From: Bradyrhizobium sp. Gha
Lineage (GTDB): Bacteria; Pseudomonadota; Alphaproteobacteria; Rhizobiales; Xanthobacteraceae
Assembly (NCBI RefSeq): GCF_900113735.1
Contig: NZ_FOQM01000021.1
Location: 1 to 64,000 of the forward strand
Length of the DNA: 64,000 bases
Direction: 5' to 3'
A program made the translations under genes and the position numbers. Shown one piece after another: positions 8,709 through 17,353 of the stretch. The notes under the pieces are model-generated. The model was not told where the DNA came from. It ran no database searches and saw nothing but the letters and a program-made list of their open reading frames with translations. Numbering within the stretch: the stretch's first letter is position 1; every line of letters begins with the position of its first letter.

Positions 8709-10481
8709 TCAGAAGCTATACTTGATCGCCTCGATCATCGTCACGCGATCGCGCAGCGGCCCCTCGGACATCACCCCGTAACGACCAGTCGTGCTGGTCT
8801 TCGTATGACCGAGTAGCGGCCCGAACTGTTCGTCCAGATAGCCAGCCGCCCGGAAGGCGTCGGCGATACCGTGCCGGAAGCTGTGGAAGTTGTGGCGCTT
8901 GTCGGTCTTGACGCCAATCCGCTTGAAGTAGCCCGCGAAGAAGCGGGAGGGTGTGCGCGAGAAAAATCCCCGCGTGTCGGGCTTCAGGTCGGGGAATAGC
9001 TGTTCCTCGCCGCGAGCGACCATCGCGCCGTGATAGTCGAGGAATCCAAGCCTGATAAGCTCGCTATGAATCGGGACCACGCGCATTGATCCGCCGGTCT
9101 TGACGGATTTGAGCCGCGAACCTTCGCGCGTGATGTGAAAAATCCAGGTGCCATGCAACTGCCGGACGTCCGCTGTCATCAGCTGTGCGAGCTCGCCCAG
9201 CCGCGCACCGGTATAGATCGCAATTAGAGGAAGCCAGTATCGCCAATTCCTGATCTCCGCGTCACCCGCCTTGTGCTCCTGGTCGTCGCCAGCGCAGCGC
9301 GTGAGCAGCGGCGAGGTGAAGATCGTCCGCAACTGATCGTCTGAATATGGAAAGACCTTCTGCTTCTTTTTGTCGATCGACAGGAACATGCCGCGGATCA
9401 CGTCCTGGTCGATGAACTCATTGTTCAGCAGCCATTCGCAGAAACCCGCGATGGCGGACAGGTAGCGGTTCGTTGTGTTCTCACTGATCGTCGGCTTGCC
9501 CACTGTCTTGTTTGCATCAATGATCTTGCGGAAGGTCATGCCCTCGAATTCTTTGATCTTGAGGGCCTTCACCGGCCAAGAGGAGAGGGCGTGTTTCCAG
9601 TCGCGAACGGCCTTCCGTGTGATCGCTGACACGTGCGAAGTCTCGCCGATGAATTCGAAGAACAGGCCGACGATGACCCGGTTCTGTGTCCAGGTGTCGA
9701 GTGACACCGAGGCCTTTTTCTCGCGCTCAAACCGGTCGTAAAGCTCCCACAAACCCTCGCCGGGTGCCGCCTTCTTTCGGCCAGCCGTCGGGTCCGCCGG
9801 CGCAACAACCGGATCAGTCGGCACCCCGGACCAGTTGCCCTGGTCACGTTCTGCAGCGCGCTCCAGCATCTGGATTTCAGCGCGTTGGAGCCGCTGGCAC
9901 AGGTCACGATAGGCGGGGGAGCCCTTTTCGATCAGCAGCCGGTCGCGCTCGATCACGTCATCCGCGGCCCATTCGATCAGCGCGGTCTCACCAATGGCGA
10001 GGTGCTTCCGTAGCTGCTCCAGCTTTATGGCGCGGCGACTGCGAGCGAAGTCGGGCCCGTGCTTCATCGCCAAAATGTCCAGCGCGGAATTCAGCTGCAC
10101 AAGCGGGTCATCCGACCACTCGACGGCGCCGGCCTCGATGTCGCGCGCCAGCTGGCTCCCGGCGCGCTCAACCATGCCCGCTGTGGGGAGTGCCGCGCGC
10201 TCGCGCTGGTCCTGGTTCAGCAGGGTCTCATAGTGCCGCCAGACGGCCGCCTGAAGGTCCCCTGGGGTCGGTTCCTGGCGCTGGGATAGCTCCTCAAACT
10301 GCGCTCGATACTTCGCCAAGATGGGGAGGGCGGCGACGCGCGCGGCCTTCGGATCGCGGACCCCGGTGGACTTCCAAATCTCCTTTTTGCCGACGATTGA
10401 CTGGAGCTTTTTCGGGACCGCGAGGCGCACGTAATAGACGGCAGAACCACCCCGCCGTTGGATATTTGAAGCCAGCGCCAT
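8709..10481 (-). CDS. Tyrosine recombinase / phage integrase (left element)
   Basis: Start is set at ATG 10481 (GCGAGGG upstream), giving about 590 residues that begin MALASNIQRRGGSAVYYVRL; an upstream ATG at 10523 adds 14 residues. The N-terminal part has a basic DNA-binding domain beginning YYVRLAVPKKL, as in large site-specific integrases. The C-terminal catalytic domain shows Arg in YTGARLGELAQL, Lys in KTGGSMRVVPIH, the HSFRHG box, LLGHTKTST and the nucleophile Tyr in TGRYG. It probably catalyses integration and excision of the 1-10.5 kb element. No att repeat was found next to it. Confidence 0.92.
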   Translation of the reverse strand: MALASNIQRRGGSAVYYVRLAVPKKLQSIVGKKEIWKSTGVRDPKAARVAALPILAKYRAQFEELSQRQEPTPGDLQAAVWRHYETLLNQDQRERAALPTAGMVERAGSQLARDIEAGAVEWSDDPLVQLNSALDILAMKHGPDFARSRRAIKLEQLRKHLAIGETALIEWAADDVIERDRLLIEKGSPAYRDLCQRLQRAEIQMLERAAERDQGNWSGVPTDPVVAPADPTAGRKKAAPGEGLWELYDRFEREKKASVSLDTWTQNRVIVGLFFEFIGETSHVSAITRKAVRDWKHALSSWPVKALKIKEFEGMTFRKIIDANKTVGKPTISENTTNRYLSAIAGFCEWLLNNEFIDQDVIRGMFLSIDKKKQKVFPYSDDQLRTIFTSPLLTRCAGDDQEHKAGDAEIRNWRYWLPLIAIYTGARLGELAQLMTADVRQLHGTWIFHITREGSRLKSVKTGGSMRVVPIHSELIRLGFLDYHGAMVARGEEQLFPDLKPDTRGFFSRTPSRFFAGYFKRIGVKTDKRHNFHSFRHGIADAFRAAGYLDEQFGPLLGHTKTSTTGRYGVMSEGPLRDRVTMIEAIKYSF

Positions 10482-10555
10482 CGCACCCTCGCAACACGGA
10501 GTCGTAACAGTTGATGGGGGCATCGATAGCTAGTAAGCCTCTGTGATTCAAGCTA

Positions 10556-11053
10556 TTATTGAATTTGTTGAGTTTTCCGTCGGGGCAGAACCAATCCAGC
10601 TGCCCCGACCACTTCGACCGTTGAATCTCCTGAGCTTTTTCTCTGCGTTTCTGACGTGATTCTGACGGGCGGTTCTGACGTCGTTCCGCCCTCACCATCG
10701 GCCGCGCGCGACTGCTTGCGCGCCTCGGCGATGGCGACAATCTTCTTCGAGCGACGCCGGAGATAGCGCCCTGTAGCGGGCGATCTTGCGGAACGCCTTC
10801 GCATAGGTGCGGTACCGAATCGACAGTCCGTGCTCGCCCTTAATGATCGGGCCGGCGCGCTCCTCCTGCGGCACCTGCTCGAGCAGCGGGGAAGAGCATG
10901 TCGTAGACCGACAGGTCGAACTCGACCGCCGCGCGCGATGCGTTCGGGCCCGATCCAGCGCTCGGCGTAGTTCTCGTCAATGTACTCGATCTCTTTGCGC
11001 AACCGAGCTAGCCGCGTCGAGCAATTGAGGCGCGATACTTGACCTGCATGCAA
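10556..11053 (-). pseudogene. Decayed gene with several frameshifts
   Basis: On the minus strand a coherent protein can be followed only by changing frame several times. It runs from RLARLRKEIEYIDENYAERW in one frame, to AVEFDLSVYDMLF, then LEQVPQEERAGPIIKGEHG and RYRTYAKAFRKIARYR, then back to RRRSKKIVAIAEARKQSRA. At least three 1-2 nt shifts are needed. Composition and helix-rich character suggest a former phage or plasmid protein, but I cannot name it. It lies just outside the integrase, near the expected element boundary. Confidence 0.45.
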
Positions 11054-11080
11054 CTAAAGGCTTAATCCCGTTCCGGTTGC

Positions 11081-13144
11081 ATGTACGGACTTGGGAACGT
11101 GTTTTCACTTTCGCGGCGGACGGCAGCGCCGTTGTTTCTGCTGGTGGTTCTTGCCTTGATCGCGCTGGCCTGGTTCCAGCATCGCGTGGGGCGCTACCCC
11201 TATTACGCTTTCGACGACATGGACCAGATCACGGCGCTCGACGTGCTGCTGATCGAGGGCGGCCGGCTGCCCGACCAGATCTCGCACCCCACGGCCGGCA
11301 TGTATCTGCTCGTCTCCTGGACGCAGCGACTGGCCTATCTCGCGGGGTGGCTGCACCTGCGCGACTTCGCGGCGCTGCCGGCCTGGACGAATCCTCTGCT
11401 CGGCATCGCCGAGCTGATCGAATTCCTGCGTGGTCACCTTCCGTACGTGGCCGTCGGCGCCGCACTGGCGATCGCCGGCGCCGTGATGCTCGCGGTCGGT
11501 GAGGGTGCCTGGATGCTGGTTACGGTGTTTGCCTGCATCCTGACGTCGCGGACGCTGGCGCTCCACACGCTCATCTTCCGCACCGACCTGTTCGCACTGT
11601 TCTATGCCGCGCTAGCGCTGCTGCTGGGGACGCTGGCGCTGCGCACGGAGCGCAGGACGGCGCTCGCCTTCGCCGTGCTTTCCGGGCTCGCCTGCGGCCT
11701 CGCGGTGACCTCCAAGGTGCAGATCCTGCCGACGGCAGCGGCGGCGCCGCTGCTGGCGCTGCTCATGATGGTGAAGCAGGAGCGGGGGGCCGCGTTCGGC
11801 CGCATCGACGTGCGGCACAACATGATCATCATGGCCGCCGCGCTCGCAGCGCTCGGCGCGCTGGTGCTGCTGGCGCTCGCGCCTCTGCCGGAGCATTTCT
11901 ATCACTACCGCAGTTCGTTCTCGAACATCTGGCTTTGCGGCGCAGCTCTCGCTGCGGTCGCGACGCCCGGGCTTGCGACGCGATACCTGCCGCGAGACGG
12001 CGTGCCCTACCGCTTTTTCTCGTTCGCGAACCTGATGGCGCTCGGCTTCGTCGCGGCGTTTCCGGTGCTCGGCATGGTGGCGACGAACCCCCTCAATGCG
12101 GTGCGTTTCGTGGCGGCGATCGCGAAGGTCTCGTTGCTCGGTACGATCGATTCCGCGCTGAACCCGAATCCGCCGCGCCTGCTCGACCAGTTTGCTGCCG
12201 CACCGCTGCTGTTCATCCTGCCCCTGGTGGCGGTGGCGCTGCTCGCGTTCGGCGATCGCAAGCCGACGCGCGGCGCGGCGATCGGGGTGCTGGCCGCGAT
12301 CGGCGTGCTGGCGCTGGCGTCAGCGGCGTGCTTCAGCCGGGGCATGGTGGGGACCGATGTCATCTTCACTGAGCCGCTGATCCTGCTGCTCAGCTGCGTG
12401 GCGCTCGGGATGGTCTGGCGGCAGCGTTCCGCCTGGCTGCATGCGGCGGCGGCCGGATGCGCGGCCGTGCTGGCCCTGCACGCCATCGCCCAGGGCGAGA
12501 TCACAGCGTTGGCGGATGCCACGGGTCCGCGCTACTTCCGGGAATCACGCCAACTCGTGACTTGCTGCGGCAGGGGCAACCAGAGCGCGATCGAGGCCGT
12601 TCTGCAGCGGCGACTCGGCGATGTGCCGGAGCTGTCCCGGGACGCCGCATTCCGCCAGGCGGCCAACTACGGCGCGGTGAGCCTTCGAGCTGCGACCATC
12701 CTGCCCAACCGCGGAACAATCGACTGGCGCCGGATCGGCGTGCTCGGCGAAGGGCTGGCCTTGTCAGGCGCCGGCGAGAGGATCACGCGCGTGCCGGAGA
12801 CGCTGCACGGCGCCGCGGTCTATGTGCCGCCCCCGACCGTCCCGTGCCGGGCCGCCTGGCTCGACCGCCCCCTGGCCTTCTTCGGGTTGTTCAGCTTCGA
12901 GGCTGAGGCCTGGCGGGGCTGTCACCCGGAGACCATCCGGCCGCGATCGGACATTGCCGTGCTGGTGTTCATTCCGGCAGCCCGGCGCGCCGAGTTCGGC
13001 CTCGCGGAAGATGCGCCGGTCGTCGGCATCGGCACGCGGGACTATGTGGGTGTGACGGTGCCGGCGGATGTCGGCAACGATCTGCTGTTGCGGCTCGATG
13101 CGATTGCCGACCGCTTCATCGTGATCCGGCGGGCCTATGGCTAG
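11081..13144 (+). CDS. Large polytopic membrane protein, GT-C glycosyltransferase-like
   Basis: The 687-residue product has a signal-anchor (LFLLVVLALIALAW) and about ten further hydrophobic segments up to residue 470, then a soluble C-terminal domain of about 200 residues. The first loop carries FDDMDQITALDVLLIEGGRL, an acidic DD-x-D motif in the place where GT-C transferases keep their metal or catalytic Asp, followed by a His-Pro (SHPTAGMYLL). This suggests a polyprenyl-phosphate-sugar-dependent glycosyltransferase of the inner membrane, but no specific family is recognised. The C-terminal domain has several Cys. It stands alone between the prophage edge and a gene-poor stretch. Confidence 0.6.
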   Translation: MYGLGNVFSLSRRTAAPLFLLVVLALIALAWFQHRVGRYPYYAFDDMDQITALDVLLIEGGRLPDQISHPTAGMYLLVSWTQRLAYLAGWLHLRDFAALPAWTNPLLGIAELIEFLRGHLPYVAVGAALAIAGAVMLAVGEGAWMLVTVFACILTSRTLALHTLIFRTDLFALFYAALALLLGTLALRTERRTALAFAVLSGLACGLAVTSKVQILPTAAAAPLLALLMMVKQERGAAFGRIDVRHNMIIMAAALAALGALVLLALAPLPEHFYHYRSSFSNIWLCGAALAAVATPGLATRYLPRDGVPYRFFSFANLMALGFVAAFPVLGMVATNPLNAVRFVAAIAKVSLLGTIDSALNPNPPRLLDQFAAAPLLFILPLVAVALLAFGDRKPTRGAAIGVLAAIGVLALASAACFSRGMVGTDVIFTEPLILLLSCVALGMVWRQRSAWLHAAAAGCAAVLALHAIAQGEITALADATGPRYFRESRQLVTCCGRGNQSAIEAVLQRRLGDVPELSRDAAFRQAANYGAVSLRAATILPNRGTIDWRRIGVLGEGLALSGAGERITRVPETLHGAAVYVPPPTVPCRAAWLDRPLAFFGLFSFEAEAWRGCHPETIRPRSDIAVLVFIPAARRAEFGLAEDAPVVGIGTRDYVGVTVPADVGNDLLLRLDAIADRFIVIRRAYG

Positions 13145-13499
13145 CGCAGGTCATCCGATTTCCGACGCAAAATGCGGTACTTTTTCGCCGCGCCACGGCC
13201 CGGCTCGGGCTGCGGGTACAGAAGCGACGCCTCTCGCCCGTTCCGGGAACAGGAGTAATCGACGATTTGACTTCCGCCCTCGGCGCGCTTGGATGGCGAC
13301 GTGACGCGCCAACCTCGACGCAAGGACTGCACCGAACTTGATGGCCGCCCGCTCAAGATTGCGCCGGGCGCCCCCGGTCAACGGGCGTGCGTGATCCGAT
13401 CATGTTCTGCCCGGACTATCGCAGCAACGGCACCGAGAAGGCGATCACCACCGAAGACGCGCCCGCCACGGTGACCGCACCCGGCTGCAGGCTGGCTCA
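13145..13499. other. Intergenic, possible gene remnant
   Basis: No convincing gene. An open stretch beginning at ATG 13403 reads MFCPDYRSNGT, resembling the start of a small zinc-ribbon family, but it loses the pattern within about 20 codons. I see no RNA gene or clear repeat. Confidence 0.3.
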
Positions 13500-13706
13500 T
13501 CAAGCATCGGATGAAGGATTGCCTGCTCCCTCAAACCGCCAATAAGTCACCGAGTTGACCGAGCCACACTCACTACAGCGGAGGCTCTGCTCACCGAGCA
13601 TGTATCGTCCTTGACGAAACTGGGCAGCGCCAGCCCTCGTTCTGCAGGAGGGACAAACCAATAGACATTTTCGCGTCCGCCAGCACAGAACAAGCTTCCT
13701 CAACAT
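13500..13706 (-). CDS. Small zinc-ribbon protein
   Basis: From ATG 13706 (an in-frame TTG at 13727 is an alternative) the product is about 68 residues with two Cys pairs, CPSC and CSEC, 28 residues apart (first Cys to first Cys), the spacing of a zinc ribbon. It ends with VTYWRFEGAGNP. The N-terminus is basic (MLRKLVLCWRTRKC). Function unknown; possibly a nucleic-acid or protein-binding ribbon. The Cys pattern is the main support. Confidence 0.45.
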   Translation of the reverse strand: MLRKLVLCWRTRKCLLVCPSCRTRAGAAQFRQGRYMLGEQSLRCSECGSVNSVTYWRFEGAGNPSSDA

Positions 13707-13865
13707 TGCCCCAAACCATCCAACCAAATATCAACGATTATTGACCCAGCGCTAGTTGAGTAAAGCTAGTCTTTAGGTCAATCGTACCCGGTCAGCGCAC
13801 GTCTAGACGCAGCTTCACGGACATTCCCGCCGGGAAAGCGGCAGATCCCACCCGTAAATTTCTCA

Positions 13866-14237
13866 ATGATCAAATACTTTGTGCCGGTGCTCGGCTTGCT
13901 CTTGTCGGCGTGTTCAAGCCTTGGTCTTTGGCCGGACACATCCGCGACACCGCCCATCGCTGCGGCGGTGACCGGACCACCGAGCGAAGATGACGTCCAA
14001 AAGGGCGTTGAGAAGCTTGCGGTTGAGGCCAAACTCGTGAGGCCTGTGGAGATGTCGGCGCTTCGGAAGGCGGAGCACGGTCCCGGCGATTATTTTGTGT
14101 GCCTGAGAGAAGTTAATCCGCCTCCGGATCAGTCACGACGGACATATTCAGTGTTCTTCAATTCCGTCTATGTGGGCTCCCGCCTATCCGTCATCCTCGA
14201 AGCATGCGAGCAGCAGCAGTACACCTTGATGAACTGA
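13866..14237 (+). CDS. Small lipoprotein
   Basis: The 123-residue product has a lipoprotein signal, MIKYFVPVLGLLLSAC, with the lipobox LSAC and the lipidated Cys at residue 16. The mature part is a mixed alpha/beta domain of about 100 residues with two further Cys (FVCLREV and EACEQQQ) that could pair. It probably anchors in the outer or inner membrane facing the periplasm. No family recognised and no operon partner. Confidence 0.7.
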   Translation: MIKYFVPVLGLLLSACSSLGLWPDTSATPPIAAAVTGPPSEDDVQKGVEKLAVEAKLVRPVEMSALRKAEHGPGDYFVCLREVNPPPDQSRRTYSVFFNSVYVGSRLSVILEACEQQQYTLMN

Positions 14238-14778
14238 GACCAAATCGGCCGCAGGAGTTGCCCTGAACAACTCTTGCGGTCCGGCCCAGCGACGTTCCGC
14301 ACGATCGGCGCGGCATTGCGGTACGGCTTACAGCGGTACGCTTACATAAGGGTACGCCGGCGTGAACCGGGGAGGTCGCTATTGCGCAGGCTGGCCGCCA
14401 CGCTCGTAGGGCGTGCGCGATTTGCTACGACGGCCGCGCTCAACTCGAACTTCGGCGGGCCGGAGGTTCTCGATCAGCACTTGCGCTGGTCGGTACTGAT
14501 GTAAGGATTGCTCAGCAGCGCGGGATTGCGCCGGGAAAAGGCTGATGACGTTGCACCTCCTGGGAGTTAGGGCTTTCTTCAGGCCAGCAGCGGGAGGGCC
14601 ACTGCAGTCGGGAGTAGGAAACCTGCCGGAGCGACACCCCAAGTGCTTTCAAGGGGCTTTGGCAGCTTCCCCTCTGGACGGCGCGCTCGACCCCGGCCAT
14701 AAGCTTCTCCGCACGGAGAAATTGTGGTCGGTTGCATTTGATGACTATTGCCTGTGCCAGCGAGACCAACGGTAGAAA
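14238..14778. other. Intergenic, no gene seen
   Basis: No ORF with plausible composition and no RNA gene is seen. Three GGTACG-containing units occur close together near 14321-14360, too short and irregular to call a repeat family. The end carries the leader of the acyltransferase gene. Confidence 0.3.
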
Positions 14779-15927
14779 ATGCGGAAGTTCAGTCTCGATC
14801 GCGGCAGTACGGACACATCTGTTGCCCTCGATGCCCTGAGGGCAATCGCGGCTCAAATGGTGTGTGTGGGGCACGGTCTCGTTTTCTTCAGCGTTGGCAA
14901 CTGGCTCAAGCCACCGGCGTCTCCCTATATCCAAAACGTCGGCGTCCTGTTGTTTTTTGTCATGTCCGGTTTTTGGATAACCGCGACGCTGATCACCAAC
15001 GCGGCTCGCCCGGAATACAGTTTCTTTGACTACTTCATCGATCGTTTCGCGCGCATCTATTCCGCGCTCATCCCCGCTCTTGTTCTCATCATCGTGGTGG
15101 ACGCGGTCACGATCTGGCTCACCGGCGAGATCACCATAGAACGCAACTACAATCTGAAAACATTTGTCGCAAATCTCGCGATGCTCGAAGGTTATCGCGG
15201 CATTTATGGACCGTCTCATTTGCAATGGGCAACGTTCGGATCAGCAGCCCCGTTTTGGACGCTCGCGATCGAGTGGCACATTTACATGCTGGTGGGCGCC
15301 GTATTTTTTCTGCTCAAAGGGCGTGGACCCTGGCTCCTTCTGATTCCCGTGGCGCTCTTTTTTGGCCAAACGCCTTTTCACCTTCTTTTCGGTGCGTTTC
15401 AGGAGGACGGTGGCGGAACTGGGTTGTTCGCGCTCTGGCTCGGTGGCGCTGCTCTCTATTTGTTTTTTCGCTGCTATGTGCCGCCGGCCTTTTTATCGGT
15501 GCTGGCGCTGTTCGCCGCCGGCGCCGCTTACTTCTGGATGGTCACACCGGGTCGCGAGTACAACATGGCGACCTACTTCGCTCTGGTCGCAGTCATAGGA
15601 TCCATCATCGCCATCACGCAGTGGACGAACGAGGCCGGATCAGTGCGTGTGGTCAGGATCGCAGCAGATTATTCGTTCACCCTTTATCTGATACATCACA
15701 CAATCATGGCCGCGATCATGACGACGATGCCAAGTGCGCGTGGTCCGGCTTGGTTTTGGACTGCCGTAGTATCATCGAACATCGTGGCGTACCTTCTCGC
15801 CCGACCGTTCGAAATGCGGCACAAGGAATTGGCTCGCTGGCTGCGCTCCTTTGGCAGGACAACGACGAGAACAAACAAAAAATGGACGGCTTCGAACAGC
15901 TCGGCTCCTAACCACGACACGCTGTAG
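14779..15927 (+). CDS. Acyltransferase 3 family membrane protein
   Basis: The 382-residue protein has about ten transmembrane segments and the family signature at the N-terminus: LDALRAIAAQ (Arg21) and the catalytic His32 in VGHGLVFF, then FFVMSGFWITATL. Such OafA/YrhL-type enzymes transfer acyl groups from the cytoplasm onto envelope glycans such as O-antigen, exopolysaccharide or Nod factors. The C-terminal tail (RTTTRTNKKWTASNSSAP) is cytoplasmic and basic. It is not linked to a sugar-synthesis operon, so the substrate cannot be inferred. Confidence 0.88.
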   Translation: MRKFSLDRGSTDTSVALDALRAIAAQMVCVGHGLVFFSVGNWLKPPASPYIQNVGVLLFFVMSGFWITATLITNAARPEYSFFDYFIDRFARIYSALIPALVLIIVVDAVTIWLTGEITIERNYNLKTFVANLAMLEGYRGIYGPSHLQWATFGSAAPFWTLAIEWHIYMLVGAVFFLLKGRGPWLLLIPVALFFGQTPFHLLFGAFQEDGGGTGLFALWLGGAALYLFFRCYVPPAFLSVLALFAAGAAYFWMVTPGREYNMATYFALVAVIGSIIAITQWTNEAGSVRVVRIAADYSFTLYLIHHTIMAAIMTTMPSARGPAWFWTAVVSSNIVAYLLARPFEMRHKELARWLRSFGRTTTRTNKKWTASNSSAPNHDTL

Positions 15928-16181
15928 CTCGTCTCATTCCGCACCGCGAAGCCAGCTGGATTGCAAGTCGCCGGTCACGTCGACGGCTTCAACATAGCGA
16001 CCGTCATCGGTTGAAGCTGACCCAGCCAGTGGACGGCCGGGCGTCGGTGGAGCTGTTTGAGCCGGCCGATACCCCGGCGCTGCTGGAGATGAATAGCCGG
16101 TGAACACACCTGTCCTGCGCCAAAATCGAGTGCCTTCCGAGGAAACCGACAGGAGCTTTACAGCGTTGGTTCCTGCAAGCC

Positions 16182-16580
16182 ATGGGAGACGTGAACATGC
16201 CACTGACCAGCGCCGCAGCCGCGGCAATCCTTGCCCTCCAGCTCGGGACGCCCGCAGCGATCCAGAGCGAATCATCCGCCATCCAAAGCGACACCCCGAT
16301 CGTGCAGGTTGGGTACTGCGGAAACGGCTATGACATCGACATCTACGGCCACTGTTACCCGAACGGGGTGATACCTCCGCAATATCAGGCCGCGCGACGA
16401 TACGGTCGACATGGACGGTACGGCGCTTATGCCGGTCCCGTTCCTTGCGGCAATGGCGCCGATATCGATAGCCGAGACGGCCAATGCTACCCGACAGGCA
16501 CGGTGCCGCCCCAGTTTCAGCAAGGACGGCAGGGCTACTATTATGGCCGTCCACGCCGCGGTTACTACGACGAAGATTGA
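16182..16580 (+). CDS. Secreted protein with duplicated Cys motif
   Basis: The 132-residue product (a second ATG lies at 16197) has an Ala-rich signal-like N-terminus and then two copies of one unit: CGNGYDIDIYGHCYPNGVIP and CGNGADIDSRDGQCYPTGTV, each followed by PPQ(Y/F)Q. The C-terminus is Arg/Gly/Tyr-rich. The two Cys per unit probably form a disulfide in the periplasm or outside. Proteins of this Gly/Tyr/Cys type are common and uncharacterised in Bradyrhizobium. Confidence 0.65.
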   Translation: MGDVNMPLTSAAAAAILALQLGTPAAIQSESSAIQSDTPIVQVGYCGNGYDIDIYGHCYPNGVIPPQYQAARRYGRHGRYGAYAGPVPCGNGADIDSRDGQCYPTGTVPPQFQQGRQGYYYGRPRRGYYDED

Positions 16581-16582
16581 CC

Positions 16583-17144
16583 TCGCCCCGCGTCACCGTT
16601 GCCCGGCACAATGCCTAAACGGACGTTTGCCAGGCGATGATATTCCGCTTGCGCGGCGTTGCGCTGTTTCCGGCGGCGAATCAATTCGATGCGTACCAGC
16701 CGCGTGGAAACGGTAGAAACGGCCACGCCAACCGATTGTCGTTCGCGGCTCTGGCCGGCCCCTGAACGGACGTCGTGACGACCGGAACAGGCGGCGTTGA
16801 GCGCACCGCCAAGCGCAGATATGCGCACTGCAAATTCATTGTGGTTGCCCCGGCCAGCAAGTCTTTTCAAAATGCAATTTCGATCGAAATTGCCCGCATC
16901 CCAAGACGGCACGCTCATACTCAATTCACGCGTGCATCCTAGAAAGGTCGGCGCTGCCTTTCAAGCGGCCTCACGGCTTACCCACCAGGGGTAAGGTTGA
17001 TTGGTTAGGTTAAAGCCGATCGGTTATTGCAGCGACCCCAGCAGCTGTGATCAAAACTCGCTTCCGGCTCGCGACGGGCTGCTGCAAATCATGCTCACAG
17101 AAGGTCACAGTCGTCGCGGCGATCGTATTTGTGAGTTCTGCGTC
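16583..17144. other. Intergenic, no gene seen
   Basis: No ORF on either strand has convincing composition. An N-terminal extension of the following gene is open from 17001, but it has unusual composition and was not used. Confidence 0.3.
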
Positions 17145-17339
17145 ATGTCCTTCGATGGCGACGTCCGCACCGACAATCCACAGTCGAACTGGGCCGAGAT
17201 CTGGCACCTCTGGACCGTGATCGTGCCGCGCCGCTCGATCAACGGGCAGCTCGTCTATGGCAAGGTCTGGCGCCGTCACGACGGGCGCGACTGGATCTAC
17301 AAGAAATTCACCGAATATGACGGCGAGGCTGCGGCCTGA
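17145..17339 (+). CDS. Small conserved-type hypothetical protein
   Basis: From ATG 17145 the product is 64 residues, beginning MSFDGDVRTDNPQSNWAEIW and containing VPRRSINGQLVYGKVWRRHD. It is Trp-rich and predicts a small beta-sheet with no signal or membrane segment. The open frame extends upstream to 17001 (extra 48 residues), but that part looks non-coding. It is convergent with opgC-like, with 14 nt between the stops. Function unknown. Confidence 0.55.
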   Translation: MSFDGDVRTDNPQSNWAEIWHLWTVIVPRRSINGQLVYGKVWRRHDGRDWIYKKFTEYDGEAAA

Positions 17340-17353
17340 GCCGCCAACATGGC

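Larger units (their letters stand above)
1..10481. mobile_element. Prophage-like element, right part (left end outside window)
   Basis: The span holds phage packaging and tail-type genes on the plus strand (terminase small and large subunits, gp10-like, tail assembly chaperone, tape measure), a Rep-like gene, accessory genes and a leftward tyrosine integrase at 8709-10481. Packaging genes plus an integrase next to ordinary chromosomal genes indicate an integrated element. The left end is outside the window. I found no attachment repeat near the integrase, so the right boundary (about 10.5-11.05 kb) is inferred. No portal, protease, capsid, lysis or distal tail gene is visible here, so it may be a remnant or a satellite, or the missing genes may lie to the left. 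Confidence 0.7.

Noticed and set aside
10482..11080. Attachment site or tRNA gene beside the left element's integrase
   Set aside because: No tRNA fold and no repeat shared with the rest of the window was found; the partner site may be outside the window.
16141..16167. GGAAA ... CGTT pair resembling an EcfG stress-sigma promoter
   Set aside because: The -35 lacks the final C of GGAAC and the spacer is 18 nt; too weak to call.
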